64,000 nt of DNA from assembly GCA_047967505.1 (NCBI GenBank), contig CM106541.1. The stretch is one strand, 5' to 3'. The stretch comes from Dipteris shenzhenensis (lineage: Eukaryota; Polypodiophyta; Polypodiopsida; Gleicheniales). Position 1 is the stretch's first letter. Each line of letters opens with the position of its first letter. The notes beneath the pieces were generated by a model that had not been told where the DNA came from, did not search any database, and worked only from the letters and a program-made list of their open reading frames with translations. Shown piece by piece: positions 43,163 through 55,941 of this stretch. Both the position numbers and the translations under genes were made by a program.

Positions 43163-46100
43163 TCAATCACCAAAAGGAGATAAGTTCAGGGCACTGCGAA
43201 ATGCCTCAAACTTTTCACGTGGAAGTGCTTTGGTGAAAATGTCTGCAACATTGTCATGTGTTGACACATAGATCATACTGATCTCTCCTGCATGCAACTT
43301 CTCTCTGACGTAGTGATAGTGAACCTCAATGTGCTTCGTGCGAGCATGAAACACATGATTCTTTGCCACTGCAATAGCACTCTGACTATCAGTGAGAATT
43401 GGAGAAGGACCCTCCAATGAAAGATGAAGATCAGCAAATAAACGACGCAGCCAAACACATTCAACTATCGCTGTGAAAGCTGCCCTGTACTCAGCTTCAC
43501 ATGAAGAGGTAGCCACTGTAGATTGTTTCTTGCTCAACCAAGAAATACAAGCTTTGCCCAAAAAGAAACAATTGCCACTTGTGGATTGCCTAGTGTCTTA
43601 GTCTCCCGCCCAATCTGAGTCACTGTAGGCATGCATCTGCAAGTCACCCCCCATGGGAAACATCAAGCCAAAAGACTTGGTACCTTGCAAATAACGGAAG
43701 ATGCGTTTTACAGCCTACCAATGCATAGTCTTTGGGCTGTGCATATATATGCTCACCTGAGAAACTGCAAACTGAATATCAGGTTGTGTATTGCAGAGAT
43801 AAATGAGGCATCCAACAGCCTGACTGTAGAGTGTGACATCAAATGATTCACCTGCTTCATGCATTGTAAGCTTCAGCCCCGACTCCATGGGAGTAGCTAT
43901 GGGCTTACAATCCTGCATGTTGAATCTGTCCAAGAGTTTTTGCACATACTTGGATTGAGACATACCGATGCCACTTTTCTCTTGAGTGAAGTGGATCCCC
44001 AAATAAAAGTGTAGGATCCCCAAATCTGACATGTCAAAAGTGGTCTGCAGTTCAGCTTTAAAATCTGCAACATTATCTTCATTTGACCCTGTGAGCAGTA
44101 AGTCATCTACATAAAGAATGATGACTAAAATATCCCCCCCATCCTTCTTGATGTAGAGGGTGCTCTCAATTGGACTGTTGTGCAGCCCCTTGCTGGTCAG
44201 AAAGGTATGAATTTTTGCATACCATGCACGTGGGGCCTGTTTCAGCCCATACAAAGCTTTATTCAGCTTGCATACCTGAAATGCATTTCCTGAAATTTCA
44301 AAGCGTGGAGGTTGTTTGAAATGCATACTAAACCTCTTCCAAGAAGTCTCCATTAAGGAAGGCTGTTTTTATGTCCAACTGATGAACATTCCATTGAAGA
44401 TTTGCAACCATTGCTATAACTGACCGGATGGTTGTCATTCTGGATGTAGGAGCAAAAGTCTCCTCATAGTCTATGGCCTTTTTTGAGCATATCCTTTTGC
44501 AACCAGCCTTGCCTTTGTACCGATCAATGGTGCCATCTGGCTTTCTTTTAACTTTGAAAACCCACCGTGTACCTATGGCATGTTTACCTGGTGGCAAATC
44601 GACAACTTCCCATGTTTGATTTTTCTGAATGGACTGCAACTCATCGTGCATGGCATTCATCCAATGCACATTAATATGTGCCTCTTCAAATGTCTCAGGT
44701 TCCTCCTCATCAAGAAGAGTACCTGCATAAGCTGATTCAACTGAAAGAGCACCTTCCCCATGCCTTACTGCACTCCTAGTTCTGCGAGGTAATGGAGCAT
44801 CAATTTTACTCTCCCTGAGAGTTTGTAACAACCAATTTGGGACTGTTTTTGCTGCATGTATATCTGCAATTTCTTGCTGAACAACCTGTTCCACAGCTTA
44901 TGGAGGTGGTATGACATCCTGTGACTGAATCGGAGCATGTGGAGGTATCTGAAAATTCTGATTTGCATCAGATATATCAGCAGGGGAACCCAAGGCAATG
45001 GGTAGTAACCCCTCAAAGACATCATCGGAAGAAGAAGGCAAATCAAATTCAGCTTGAGTGTGAGCTGAATTTTCTGAAAATATAACATCTCTACTGACAA
45101 TAATCTTGCATGTGACAGGATTGTAGAGACGGTAGCCCTTGCTCTCTGCACTGTACCCAACAAAAATGCATTTGATTGCCTTATCAGACAACTTATGCCG
45201 AAACTCAACGGGCACATGAGCATATGCAAGGCATCCAAAGACACGGAAATGATCCACAGAAGGCTTTCTCCCTTGCCAAACTTCATAGGGAGTCTTGGTC
45301 TTCAAAGCTTTTGTGGGTGCCCTATTCAAAACATAATTGGCACACATGAGACCTTCAAGCCAAAATTTATGAGGCAGTTTTTTGCTTTTTAGCATGCATC
45401 TATCCATCTCCATAAGAGTACGATTTTTTCTTTCAGCTTTGCCATTTTGCTGAGAAGTTAGCCTCACTGTAAGCTGATGTACTATGCCCTTGTCTTTCAA
45501 AAAAGCATCAAAATCCGCAGACAAATACTCCCCTCCTCTATCTGTGCGTAATGTCTGTATCTTGAGTCCGGATTCATTCTCAACCATGGCTGCAAAGTGT
45601 TTGAAAATAATAAACACTTCTGATTTGCGTTTCAGCCCTTAAACCCAAGTGTAGTTGGAGTAGTCATCGATAAAAGTAACAAAGTAAAGATGACCACCCA
45701 ATGATGGAGTCCTCATGGGACCACAGACATCACTATGGATAAGCTGTAATTTTCGAACAGCTTTTACTGATCCATCCTTCTTAAAAGGAGGTCTGTGCAT
45801 TTTACCAAGAATGCACCCTTCACAGGCATGTAGAGGAGGTGTTTCAAGAGGAGGCAATGCATCAATCATGGCATGTTTTTGAAGCGTCATCAAGCTGCCA
45901 TAATGCATGTGTCCATATCTGGCATGCCATAACTCCGCATTCTGCATAGCAGCAGTAGGAGTGGACACTGCAAGAGCATGTGCTGGTCTTTTCTCATACA
46001 TGTCAAGCTGAAAAAGACCACGTAACAAAGTGCCAGACAATCTCAAGGCATAGTCATGCTCTCTGTCATGGACTGCACACTTGTCATCTTCAAAAATGAC

Positions 46101-46380
46101 CTGAAATCCAGCTCTGTTAAGAGTGGACACTGAAAGTAGATTTTTTGTGATACCAGGCACATATAAGACATCAGAAATTCTGAATGTTGAGCCATCAATG
46201 GCTGTAAGCTCAACTTCTCCTGTACCACGAATTGAATAGGAGGAGTTGTTGGCACATGTGACCTTTTTACCAACGGGTGGTGGATGCAGAGATGTGAAAA
46301 GACACTTCCTGGAAGTGATGCTTTGAGGCACCGCTGTCAAAATACCATGTATTTTGTCTCATTGACACTGAAAGCTGATG
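43163..46380 (-). pseudogene. copia-D pol: protease, integrase, RT, RNase H
   Basis: Read right to left: protease WYFDSGASKHHF (about 46325-46360), GAG-pre-integrase LWHARYGHMHY then CEGCILGKMHR zinc finger, integrase core with IHSDVCGP, LRTDRGGEYLS and QNGKAERKNRT (catalytic Asp, Asp, Glu present), RT with ETFAPTSRMTTIR, FLNGDF, LYVDDLLLTGS, RNase H WLSKKQSTVATSSCEAEYRA with TDSQSAIAVAKN and [10 protein letters not shown]-type end. Breaks: stop near 45618, stop near 44895, frameshift near 44345, stops near 43600-43715. Fairly young but defective. Confidence 0.92.
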
Positions 46381-46462
46381 CATCCTTGGAAGAATCATAA
46401 TTGCATGTCGGAAAAGCATAAGAGTCATGATTACAAGTGGCTGCACTATCCGGAGCAGCCAA

Positions 46463-47501
46463 CTAAGAGTTTGAAATGCAAGACAAGAAGGCATAGTCGT
46501 GCTCCACAAAGTTGGCTGTAGCTTGCTCATTGTCAGATGCATGAGGAGCTGAATGTGAAACAGCCATACCCGAGCTATTTTTCTTTTCTTTTGCAAGCCT
46601 TTTCTTGCATTCTCTAATGTAGTGACCTGGCTTTTTGCAGTAATGACATATCCCCTTCTTCTTGGGCTTACCTGCATCACCCTTAGCCTTTTGAGAAGGC
46701 TGTCCTGAACCACTGGAAGGCTGATTTGCTGAAGTCTTTGCCTGTCCCTTTACTTCAGGCTTGAATTTTGAAAGCATGGCATGTTCACTTGCTCGTGAAG
46801 CCATGTTTTTCCTGGTCTGCTCTTCCTGTAGCAGAAGTCCTATCAACTCGTGAAAATTGAGAGGATTTGCACCCCCCCTCAACGACAAATTCAGCGAGGT
46901 GTGAAAGCTGAGATAAGACTAAGGAAGAGAATTCAGAGTAGTGGTAATCATCTCTGAATCACGAATGATCTCATCAATATTCAGCAATTGCTCTTGTAAA
47001 TCCTGTAGCTTTGTGAGGTGCACTTACATGGAGTCACCCTCTTCCATATGTGTATGAGACAATTCTCTTTTAAAAAAAGACACCCTGGCATCATTCCGAG
47101 CTGCATACATGCTCTCCAAAATATCCCATGCTGCCTTTGAGGTCTTACACGACCGGATATGTGGAATGATGAATATTTTCACTGAAAGAGAAATACACGA
47201 CAAAGCTAAAGCATCACGTGAATCCCATCTCTTCTGCTCTGGAGTGGTAGGTATAATTGCACCAATAACTTGTGCTGCAGCTATACCTTTGTGCACGACC
47301 TCTGCCTCCTCCTTGTTGGGGAGGGGTATTAGGTGCCACATTTGCTGGCCGGAACTCATCCCCATTTACATAGTCCCACAAATTACGAGAAATCAGAATA
47401 TTGCGTATCATAAAACTCCAAAGGGAGTAGTTGGTACCATCCAGCTTATCCTCTTGTGAGAGACCACTGAAACCGAAATCATTCTGATTTTGCTGGGCCA
47501 T
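46463..47501 (-). pseudogene. copia-D gag
   Basis: ATG at 47501: MAQQNQNDFGFSGLSQEDKL then DGTNYSLWSFMIRN. A frameshift near 47300 moves the frame to PEQKRWDSRDALALSCI and TSKAAWDILESMY. Stops at about 47020 and 46920 follow. The last part (46888-46463) has LLLQEEQTRKNMASRA and the zinc knuckle CHYCKKPGHYIREC. It is an ortholog-like relative of copia-C gag. Confidence 0.88.
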
Positions 47502-47717
47502 GTATGAGAAAGAAAATACAGCAAATGCAAATCTGAATTCCCTTGCTGGGAATGGAGTGCACAAATCCCAAAAAACACAGCCAAACACTGGCTAAAAATG
47601 TAACTCAAATCTCTGTAATGTCTCTGTCAGAAATCTGCCAAAGCATCCAATCTCTCCCAAAACCTACCAAAAGTGCTTCAAAACACTCACAGAAAGGCAG
47701 TGTGAATTGAAATCTGC

Positions 47718-47940
47718 AAAATTGCTCTCCCAACACAAAAGCCCCAATTTGTGGCTTGAAATTGCAACCAGAAAGGGGCAAATGGTTTGAAAGCCCCAAA
47801 TGTTGCACAAATTGCTCTCTGTCTGCAAAAGCCCCAAATTTCTTCAAGGAAATTGCATCCAAAAGAGGGCAAATTAACTGAAAGCCCCAAATTTGCAATT
47901 TGTCTGCCAAAGCTCCAAATGTGCTCCCAAAAATACAGCC
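47718..47940 (-). repeat. about 90-bp tandem repeat in the copia-D leader (2.5 copies)
   Basis: Units starting at 47718, 47809 and 47897 share AAATTGCTCTC, AAAAGCCCCAA(A)T, GAAATTGCA and GGGCAAAT words in order. Within the untranslated leader. Confidence 0.7.
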
Positions 47941-48044
47941 AAACAATGGTTGTATGCACAAGAGCCTGACAAAAACCTCTCCAATATCCTCCTGTAAAGA
48001 AAATCCTGCAAAAATGCAACTTTCCAAGCCCACCTTCAAACTGT

Positions 48045-48500
48045 ACGGACTAAGAGTACGGAACTGTCAGTCCGGTTGAATGCAGTTGTACGGAACTATA
48101 CAGCTCAGCCTGTACGGTCGAAATCTGTACACCTGTACGGATGTACGGATCTGTATGGCAAGCTGACTGGCAGTTTGTACGGACGGTACGGGAGTTGTAC
48201 GGTAGTTTGTACGAACGGTAAGGGAGTTGTACAGACGGTACGGAAGCTGTACGGTTGGCGACGACGAACTGTACGGATCGTACGGACGGCGCTGTCGACG
48301 AGCTGGTACGGGCGTACGGAACTGTACGGCGAACCGTACAGTCTAGCGACGGGTTGTACGGTGTCGATGGCAAGCTGTGTACGGAAGGGGTTGTATGGCA
48401 TTCTGTACAGACAGCCTGGTACGGACGTACGGAACAGCCTAGAATGGCTGTATGGATTGATGTGAAATGGTACGGAAGCTGCACTGGTTGTGGTTGTACG
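48045..48500. repeat. TACGG-rich tract in the copia-D leader
   Basis: I count about 22 TACGG words in 460 bp, mostly as GTACGG, without a fixed period. At least three match TTGTACGNA (48086-48094, 48175-48183, 48207-48215), the reverse of the SBP-box binding consensus TNCGTACAA. Confidence 0.75.
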
Positions 48501-48554
48501 GCGACGATGCAGGAGGAGCTTGGGCAAGGAGCTGGGAGCACGTCCGGGAAGGAA

Positions 48555-48570
48555 CACTGCTCTGATACCA
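48555..48570 (-). other. copia-D primer binding site
   Basis: TGGTATCAGAGCAGTG on the element strand, two bases inside the 5' LTR; initiator tRNA-Met type. Confidence 0.9.
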
Positions 48571-48572
48571 AA

Positions 48573-48825
48573 TGTGAGAATAGGGAGAGAGCAAAGTGTG
48601 AGAGCAGGAGCAGGAGAGAGAGAGAGCTGAAAACGATAGTTGCAATTAGATGAGTGTGTTACAACTAAATAGAATGATAGGTTTTGTCTAAGTGACAAAA
48701 CCTTATTCTTCAGTTAGTGAACTAACTGTGGTTAGGGGGAAAAACCTCTAAATGAGGGAAAAGTGCCCCTAACCTACTTATTACATTACATTGGTCACTG
48801 CTAAATTATAACAATAACTCTAACA
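48573..48825 (-). repeat. copia-D 5' LTR (253 bp)
   Basis: TGTGAGAATAGG...CTCTAACA, paired with 42874-43125. Confidence 0.93.
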
Positions 48826-49035
48826 GGTGGAGTTGCCCACATATAAAAGAGGGGAAAGGGTAGATGGGCTTCACTCTTGAGAGATCTTCTTGGGATGCAT
48901 TGGTTTTTTAGTTTCAGGCGAGGGATTGTTAGGTTGATGATACTTTTCATCCCTTATCTTCTTTCCTCCTATTTTCATGGTGAAATATGAGGTGTTCTTG
49001 TTAGAAAGATTTATATTTCCTAAGGCAGTGGCCAA
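48826..49035 (+). pseudogene. LINE-4 endonuclease fragment, right of copia-D
   Basis: Begins with the GGTGG duplication. The combined reading across the insertion has GDLKKVELPTYKRGE in place of GDFN.VE.P..K.G. Recognisable only to about 48960; the rest is unassigned. Confidence 0.5.
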
Positions 49036-49267
49036 TGTTGTTAAGTAATAAGGGGCTAGGGATACTTTTTCTCTTTATTAAGGTTTGTACCCCTAACCTC
49101 AATTAGAGGTTGAGTTTGTGGGTGAGTTGGTCATCACACATCTTTTAAGCCTAGTTAGGGTTCATTCTAGGGTTTCATCTCTATGACTACCCTAGCTTTG
49201 TAGTTCATTGTGATTGCTCCAGCTTGCTTCAGCTCCATTCTCTCGCGTTCTCTCGCTTCCATTTCCA
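49036..49267 (+). repeat. solo-like LTR end of another element (element O)
   Basis: TGTT...AATAAGGGGCTAGGG to CATTTCCA, followed at 49273-49285 by TGGTATCAAAGCA, a tRNA-Met-type primer site on the plus strand. The start (49036 or 49039) is inferred from the TGTT terminus. Confidence 0.5.
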
Positions 49268-49555
49268 ATATTTGGTATCAAAGCAGGTTTCCCTTTGCTC
49301 CCACACCTCTCCCCGCACCTCCCATGTCCTCTACCTTGGATTCTGTTGTGAAAAACTTCACTTTTGTCGCGAAGAACTTGGCCAAAACAGTTCGTTTTTG
49401 CTGGCAGCCACCTCTTACAGGGTCCTCTTGCTTGGGTGCCACTTTTGGAGAAGTTATAGCGCTGTTCTGGACCTAGGTGACCAGTTTTGGGAGTCTTTTT
49501 TGCTAATTTTGAGCTGGTTTGGACCAGCCACCACCCCCTACTGCAAGTCCAAGCG
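49268..49555 (+). other. element O primer site and truncated internal start
   Basis: Primer site 49273-49285, then a short frame from 49324 (MSSTLDSVVKNFTFVAKN) that could be the start of a gag but matches nothing I know. It is cut at the junction with copia-C near 49555. Confidence 0.45.
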
Positions 49556-52500
49556 TCATGAAACACTGGGTTATGAGCAATGGCCAAAGCACTCTGGCTG
49601 TCAGTGTAGACAATAGTGGAGGATGTTTGGCGAATACCAAGATCTGTAAGTAACTGTGGAAGCCAAACACACTCTACTGTAGCGGTGAAGGATGTATCTC
49701 TTGGCCCTGTACTCAGCCTCACAGCTAGATGTGGCAACTGTTGGTTGCTTCTTGCTGAGCCAAGAGATACATGAATTGCCAAGCAAAAAACAATTGCCAG
49801 TATGTGACACTCTGGTGTTGGAACATCCTGCCCAGTCACTATCCTTGTAAGCATGCATGGTAAGTTAACCCTGATCACCATAGAAGAGGGCTGAATTCTG
49901 AGTGCCTCTGAGATATCTGAAGACTCTCTTCACTACTTGCCAATGCTGTGAATTGGGCATGTGCATGAATCTGATGAGCTGAGATACTGCATACTGTAAG
50001 TCAGGTTTGGTGTGACATAAATAAATAAGGCATCCAACAGCTTGCTGATAAAGAGTGATATCACATGGTGGGCTCCCATCATGAGTTGAGAATTTGAAGC
50101 CAGGGTCCACTGGAGTAGAGATTGGCTTGCAATCCTCAAACTTAAAACGATCAAGGAGCTGTCCAATATACTTGGACTGAGACCCCCCCTCTAACATGAG
50201 CAAACTGAATGCCCAAATAATAATGGAGCTGTCCCATGTCTGACATGTCAAAAATCTGCTGCAAATCAGCCTTGAAAGCTGCAATTTGCTGAGTATCTGG
50301 GCCCGTGATGAGCATATCATCCACATATAAAATCAGCACTAAAAAATCAGATCCACTTTCGCAAACATAAAGAGTGGGTTCTGAGGGACTATTCTGAAAA
50401 CCAAGGGATAGTAAGTGTGCATGAATTTTGGCATACCATGCCCTGGGTTCTTGCTTCAAACCATAAAGGGCTTTTCTAAGCCGGCATACCTTATTTTCAA
50501 AATTAACAACCTCAAAGCCAGGATGATGTGTGACATAGACTTCTTCGTGCAGATCCCCATGAAGAAAAGCAGTCTTGATGTCAAGTTGGTGCACTTGCCA
50601 ATGATGATGGGCTGCAATGGCAATGACACATCTAATGGTAGTAATCCTGGATGTGGGAGCAAATGTTTCCTCAAAGTCAATGCCTTGTTGTTGGGCATAC
50701 CCTTTTGCAACAAGACGGGCTTTGTATCGATCTATGCTGCCATCAGATTTCCGTTTTAATTTGTAGACCCACCTGGTTCCAATGGCATGCTTGCCTGGAG
50801 GGAGATCTACTAATTCCCATGTGTCATTTTTAGCAATGGATTGTAACTCAGCTCTCATTGCATCCATCCACTCTTTGCTGTCAAAAGCATCTTTATGGCA
50901 CAGAGGCTCTTCATTGCAAGCTGTAGCAAGGAGTGCAAACTCAAGAAAGTGACCATGCTGTCTATTCCCTGATCTTGTCCGGGCAGCAAAAGGCTGATCT
51001 TGTTTGCTGTTCCTCAATGTATCAAGAAGCCATCTGTGAACTTGCCTTTGCTGTCTATTGACAGCTCTTTCTTCAATGACTGCATCATGAATAGTGGGAT
51101 CATTTTGTGCCGGAAGAGAAACCTGCAAATCAGCATGAGGTAGTGGCTGATTATTGCTTGGTGGAGGGCCTGCAGGAGGCTCATGTTGCTGGTCAAAGTC
51201 CTCTTCTAAGGATGGCAGAGGTAACCAAGATTCAAAGGCATCAAACATGTCAACATCTGGCTTAGCTTTGCAGTCCACAAGAGGAGAAGCTGAATGTTCA
51301 GCAAAGATTACATCTCTACTGACAATAATCTTCCCAGTATTTGGTTGGTATAACCGATACCCTCTGCTCTCTTGGCTGTAACCAATAAATATGCATTTGA
51401 TTGCCTTGTCATCAAGCTTATGTCTCAGCTGAGATGGTACATGAACATATCCAAGAGACCCAAAAACTCTCATGTGTGAAAGTGAAGGCTTCCTGCCTTT
51501 CCATGCTTCATAAGGTGTAATAGTCTACAATGCCCATGTAGGTGATCTATTCAGCACATAGTTGGTAGGCATCACTACATCAAGCCAAAATTTATTGGGC
51601 AAAGACTTGGCCTTAAGCATGCATCTGGCCATCTCCATTGTGGACCTGTTTTTCCTTTCAGAAACAGGATTCTGCTGAGGAGTGTAAGGAGTAGTACATG
51701 AGTGAATAATGCCCCGTGAAGACAGAAAGGCATCAAACTCCTTTGACATATACTCTCCCCCCCTATCTGTGTTGAGGGTGACAAGCTTGCATCCTGATTC
51801 ATTCTCAACCATATTCAGCCATCTCTGAGAGCATAAGAAAACTTCAAATTTGGCTTTTAAAGAATATATCCAGCAATATCTTGTGAAATCATCAATGAGA
51901 GTCATGAAATACTTGTACCCCCCAATGGCATTTGTCCTCATTGGGCCACATACATCACTGTGCACTAGCTGCAATTTCCTTTGTGAGAGTTTTGGACAAT
52001 TCTTTTGAAAAGGAAATCGATGCATCTTACCCAAAAGACAACCCTCACACACATGTTTGGAAACTGTGTGAGTTTGAGGTACATCATTTGCCATCTGCTG
52101 TGAATGTAGCTTTGCAAGAGCTCTATAATTGAGATGGCCCGGTCTCTCATGCCAAAGATGAGTTTCAGAAAGCTGTGAATCTGAAATAGCCAATGCTTCA
52201 ATAGAAAGTGCAGCTAAGTGATGATCAAGGTGATAAAGCCCCTTTTGCAAAGTGCCAGTGAGAACTATGGCATTCTCATCACGAAGATCATAAACTAGGC
52301 ATCTGTAGCCATAAAAAATAACTCTGAAACCTAAAGTGGCAATTGCTGAAATTGAAATCAAGTTGACTTTAATTCTAGGCACAAAAGGAACATTTGTCAG
52401 AGTAACAGGAGGCTTGAAATGGATGTGAGCTGCACATCTCCAACTCCTTTCACAGCATATGAAGCATTATTAGCACATGTAACAGTCCCCCCTCTCGGGG

Positions 52501-52560
52501 TGCATCAGCTAAAGAATGAAACAACTGTCTGCAAGATGTGACATGCTTGGAAGCACCACT
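49556..52560 (-). pseudogene. copia-C pol, left part
   Basis: After the split protease (ASKHVTSCRQ, 52530-52556): LWHERPGHLNY, CEGCLLGKMHR zinc finger, integrase core HSDVCGPM, LNTDRGGEYMS and QQNPVSERKNR (Glu present), then a break near 51520, a long open frame 50151-51473 with ARTRSGNRQHG, WVYKLKRKSDGSIDRYKARL, ETFAPTSRITTIR, FLHGDLHEEVYV, LYVDDMLITG, and RNase [21 protein letters not shown] (49700-49770) and YTDSQSALAIAHN. Frameshifts near 50200, 49860 and 49700; truncated after the RNase H centre. Confidence 0.9.
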
Positions 52561-52908
52561 TGTGAAGATAGTGGGAGAGAAGGAGTCTCACTTGCGGCTT
52601 TCTCACATACACAATGGGGGAATACACACAAAGGTGGAGGCTGAAAACAGTTTTCCTCTTCTTAGTTGTGAAAGCCAAAAGAACTCTAGTACAAAGAAAT
52701 AGAAGAACCCTATATGTGGGTCTCAAACCAAACTTAGCTAACTAAGGTGGCATACTAACTGAGCCACGAACTAGAGTACATAAGCATAGCTGTCATCCAG
52801 CTATTATTCATGGGCGGTGTACCAACCGCATCTGCAACTAACAAGACGGTGACATAAATGCACAACGGTCACATTGGCATATCACGAGTGGAGCTCGATA
52901 TCTCAACA
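52561..52908 (-). repeat. copia-B 3' LTR (348 bp)
   Basis: TGTGAAGATAGTGG...ATCTCAACA; matches 1852-2209 and 57757-58075. Confidence 0.93.
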
Positions 52909-52920
52909 CTCCCCCTCGAG

Positions 52921-55755
52921 CTTAATCCCAATTCCTGCACACCAAGCAGGTCTCTGAACTTGCATAGCTTCTCTGCGCCCAATGCCTTCGTGAATATGTC
53001 AGCTACCTGATCCTTTGTGCTAACATAAACTAGATCAATAAGACCTAGTAAAACCTTCTCCGGCACATAGTGATAATGCACCTCAATGTGCTTTGTTCTA
53101 GCATGATAGACTGGGTTATTTGCCAAGTGTATACTGCTCATGTTGTCACAATAAATGACAACTGGCCCATCTGTAGACTGATGCATATCATAAAGTAGCT
53201 TATGCAACCAAGGTACCTCACATGCAACCATTGCTGCACCCCTGTACTCAGCCTGTGTGCTCGACAAGGCAACTGTAGGCTGTTTCTTGCTGCTCCAAGT
53301 GACTGCAGCACTCCCAAAAGAGAACACATATCCACTGGTAGATCGTCTATCAGAAATACTTACCAGTCCAATCAGCATCAGTGTATCAATGCAACTGTAT
53401 CTGAACCCCAGCATCATAAAATAGTCCATACTGCAATGTGGACTTCACAAACCTGAGTATGCGTCTAGCCGTATCCAAATGCGGTTTCCTTGGAGCCTGC
53501 ATAAACTGACTTACCAATCCAACAGCATAGCTCAAATATGGCCTGGTAATAGTCATATAAATCAAACTTCCTACTATGCGTTTGTACATAGTAGGGTCTT
53601 CCAGAAGCTCACCTGCATCTGTGCTCAGCTTCACATTCTGCTCCAAAGGAACTGAAATAGGCTTACAGCCTGTCATCCCATATTTGGACAGCATGTCCAA
53701 TCCATACTGCCTCTGCAAGAGCCGTATCCCACTTGGTGATCTAATCACCTCAATGCCCAAGAAATAACGCAGCTCTCCCAAATCCTTCATCTCAAACTTC
53801 TGCTTCAATAGCATTTTCACATGAAGGATATCTTCATCACTATCACGTGTGATGATCAAATCATCAATATAAATGACAAGCAGCATAATACCTTTCTCTG
53901 TTTTTCTCACATATAGTAAGAAATCTGCCTTGGCAATCTGAAAGCCAATAGTGACAAGATACTGTCCTAACTTGTCAGACCATGCTTTAGGTGCTTGCTT
54001 CAAGCCACACAAGGCTTTCTTCAACCTGCAAACAAACTCAGGGTGAACAGCATGAACATAACCTGGTGGCTGCTGCATAAAGACCTCTTCTTGCAAATCA
54101 CCATGCAAGAAGGCATTCTTTACATCCATCTGATGTAAAGACCATCCCTTTGATGCAGCCATTAGCAATGACTGCTCTTACGGTTGCCATCCTTGCAACC
54201 GGACTGAATGTTTCTTCATAATCAATGCCATATGTCTGTGCATACCCCTTGACAACTAATCTTGCCTTATATGTGTTCACAGAACCATCTGCATTGTGCT
54301 TCACCTTATAAACCCACTTACAGCCAATTGCATTCTTGTCTTTAGGCAAAGGCACCAATTCCCATGTAGCATTTGCTTCAAGGCATCCATTTCTTCATCC
54401 ATGGCTTTCTCCCATTTTTCTTTTTCCATGGCTTGCTCAAAAGAAGTGGGTTCTGGTTTCTGTATCACCTTGACCATATAGGCATAGTGAATGGTTGTAA
54501 ATTCATTATATTTCGGCCTATCCACAGGATACCTAGCTCTGATAGACTTGCGCAAAATAGGCTTACTTTCAGGTGCTCTCAAAACATCCCTAGTCTTCCT
54601 TACTCCAGGTGTAACAACAGAAGGAATACCCAACTCATCATCAATGCTCTGTTCTGAGCCACTGGATTCACCATCCACATAAGAGTGACCTGCATTCACA
54701 TCAAACATGGGCTGATCTACCTTGTCTTTTTCTTTTCGTGATACCTGCATACCACTATCTGCATTGCTTTGAGGAGATTCTCCTGATCTCAATCTGCCTG
54801 TCCATGGCGAAGTATGTGAACCACTGCTAGAGGACACTGCAGGTCCACTAATATTTTGTGATTGCTGCTGGGAATTCTATACAGCATTATCATTTTGTGC
54901 ATTTACATCATCAATCACATTTACTGGTTTATACCAGCTGCTCATCTCATAAAAAACAACATCTCTGCTCACTGTAAACTTCCGAGTAGAAGGGTTATAG
55001 TATCTATACCCTTTCTGCTGTAGAGAATAACCAATAAAGATGCACTTCTCAGCTTTTGGATCCAACTTAGACCTCAACTCATCTGGCACATGAACATAGG
55101 CAATGCAACAAAAAATTTTTAAATGAGAAATATCTGGTTTCCTACCAGTATACATCTTCTCTGGCGTCATGCCATGTATTGCTGCAGTGAGAGTCCTGTT
55201 CATTATGTAAACTGCTGTAGCAACTGCTTCAGCCCAATAATAATCTGGTAGGTCTTTTTCATTTAGCATGGCTCGAGATCTCTCTCCAATATGCCTATTT
55301 TTCCTTTTTGCAAGTCTATTTTGTTTTGGGGTATGATTGCATGAATATTGCTGCTTTATGCCATGCTCCTGTAGGAACCTTGCAAACTCATTTGAGAGGT
55401 ACTCTCCCCCTGCATCTGACCTTAGGCATTTTATTCGCAGGCCTGTTTCTTTTTTAACCATAGCTTTAAAAGCTTTGAAATGCCCAAACGCTTCACTTTT
55501 CTTTTTCATAAAATGCACCCAAACTTTTCTGCCGTAGTCATTAATAAAAGTGACAAAATAATGACAGCCTCCAATAGATGCAGCTTTAGTAGTCCACACA
55601 TCATAGTGGATCAATTCCAATGGCTTCTTACTCTCTTGAACATATCTAGAAAATGGTTTCCTTGCTTGTTTTTCAAATTGACAGGCTTTACATACCTTAT
55701 GCATTTTTGCAACCTTGAATTTAGGCAATCCTGCAACAATGTTTTGGGCCTGCAT
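52921..55755 (-). pseudogene. copia-B integrase, RT and RNase H
   Basis: Integrase 55755-54877: CKACQFEKQARKPF zinc finger half, HYDVWTTKAAS, LRSDAGGEYLSNEF, then KQNRLAKRKNRH, where the catalytic Glu expected in VAERKNR is Lys. A linker follows, then RT pieces in three frames: [54 protein letters not shown]-type CGLKQAPKAW and VIYIDDLIIT (active site YIDD). RNase [57 protein letters not shown]. Frameshifts near 54330, 54130 and 53400. Confidence 0.92.
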
Positions 55756-55941
55756 TGATTTAAGTCACTGTACATTAACATGAACCATGTGTTTATGTCA
55801 GATATCAATATCTGCAACTACACCGGTCCCATGTGCAAACATTGCTGCACTAAACATCATGCCCTTCTTCTTTCCTTTTGCTATCAAGCGACCGTTAATT
55901 TTCATATCCTCAACAAAGCATCCATGAGGATTAAATCTGAC

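Larger units (their letters stand above)
42874..48825 (-). mobile_element. copia-D: complete-length Ty1/copia element
   Basis: 3' LTR 42874-43125, polypurine tract CAGTGGGG (43126-43133), pol and gag on the minus strand, primer site 48555-48570, 5' LTR 48573-48825. A 5-bp target duplication GGTGG lies at 42869-42873 and 48826-48830. It inserted into LINE-4. The LTRs differ at several positions, including a short deletion near 43015/48705 and an extra TTATTACATTACA in the 5' copy. Confidence 0.95.
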
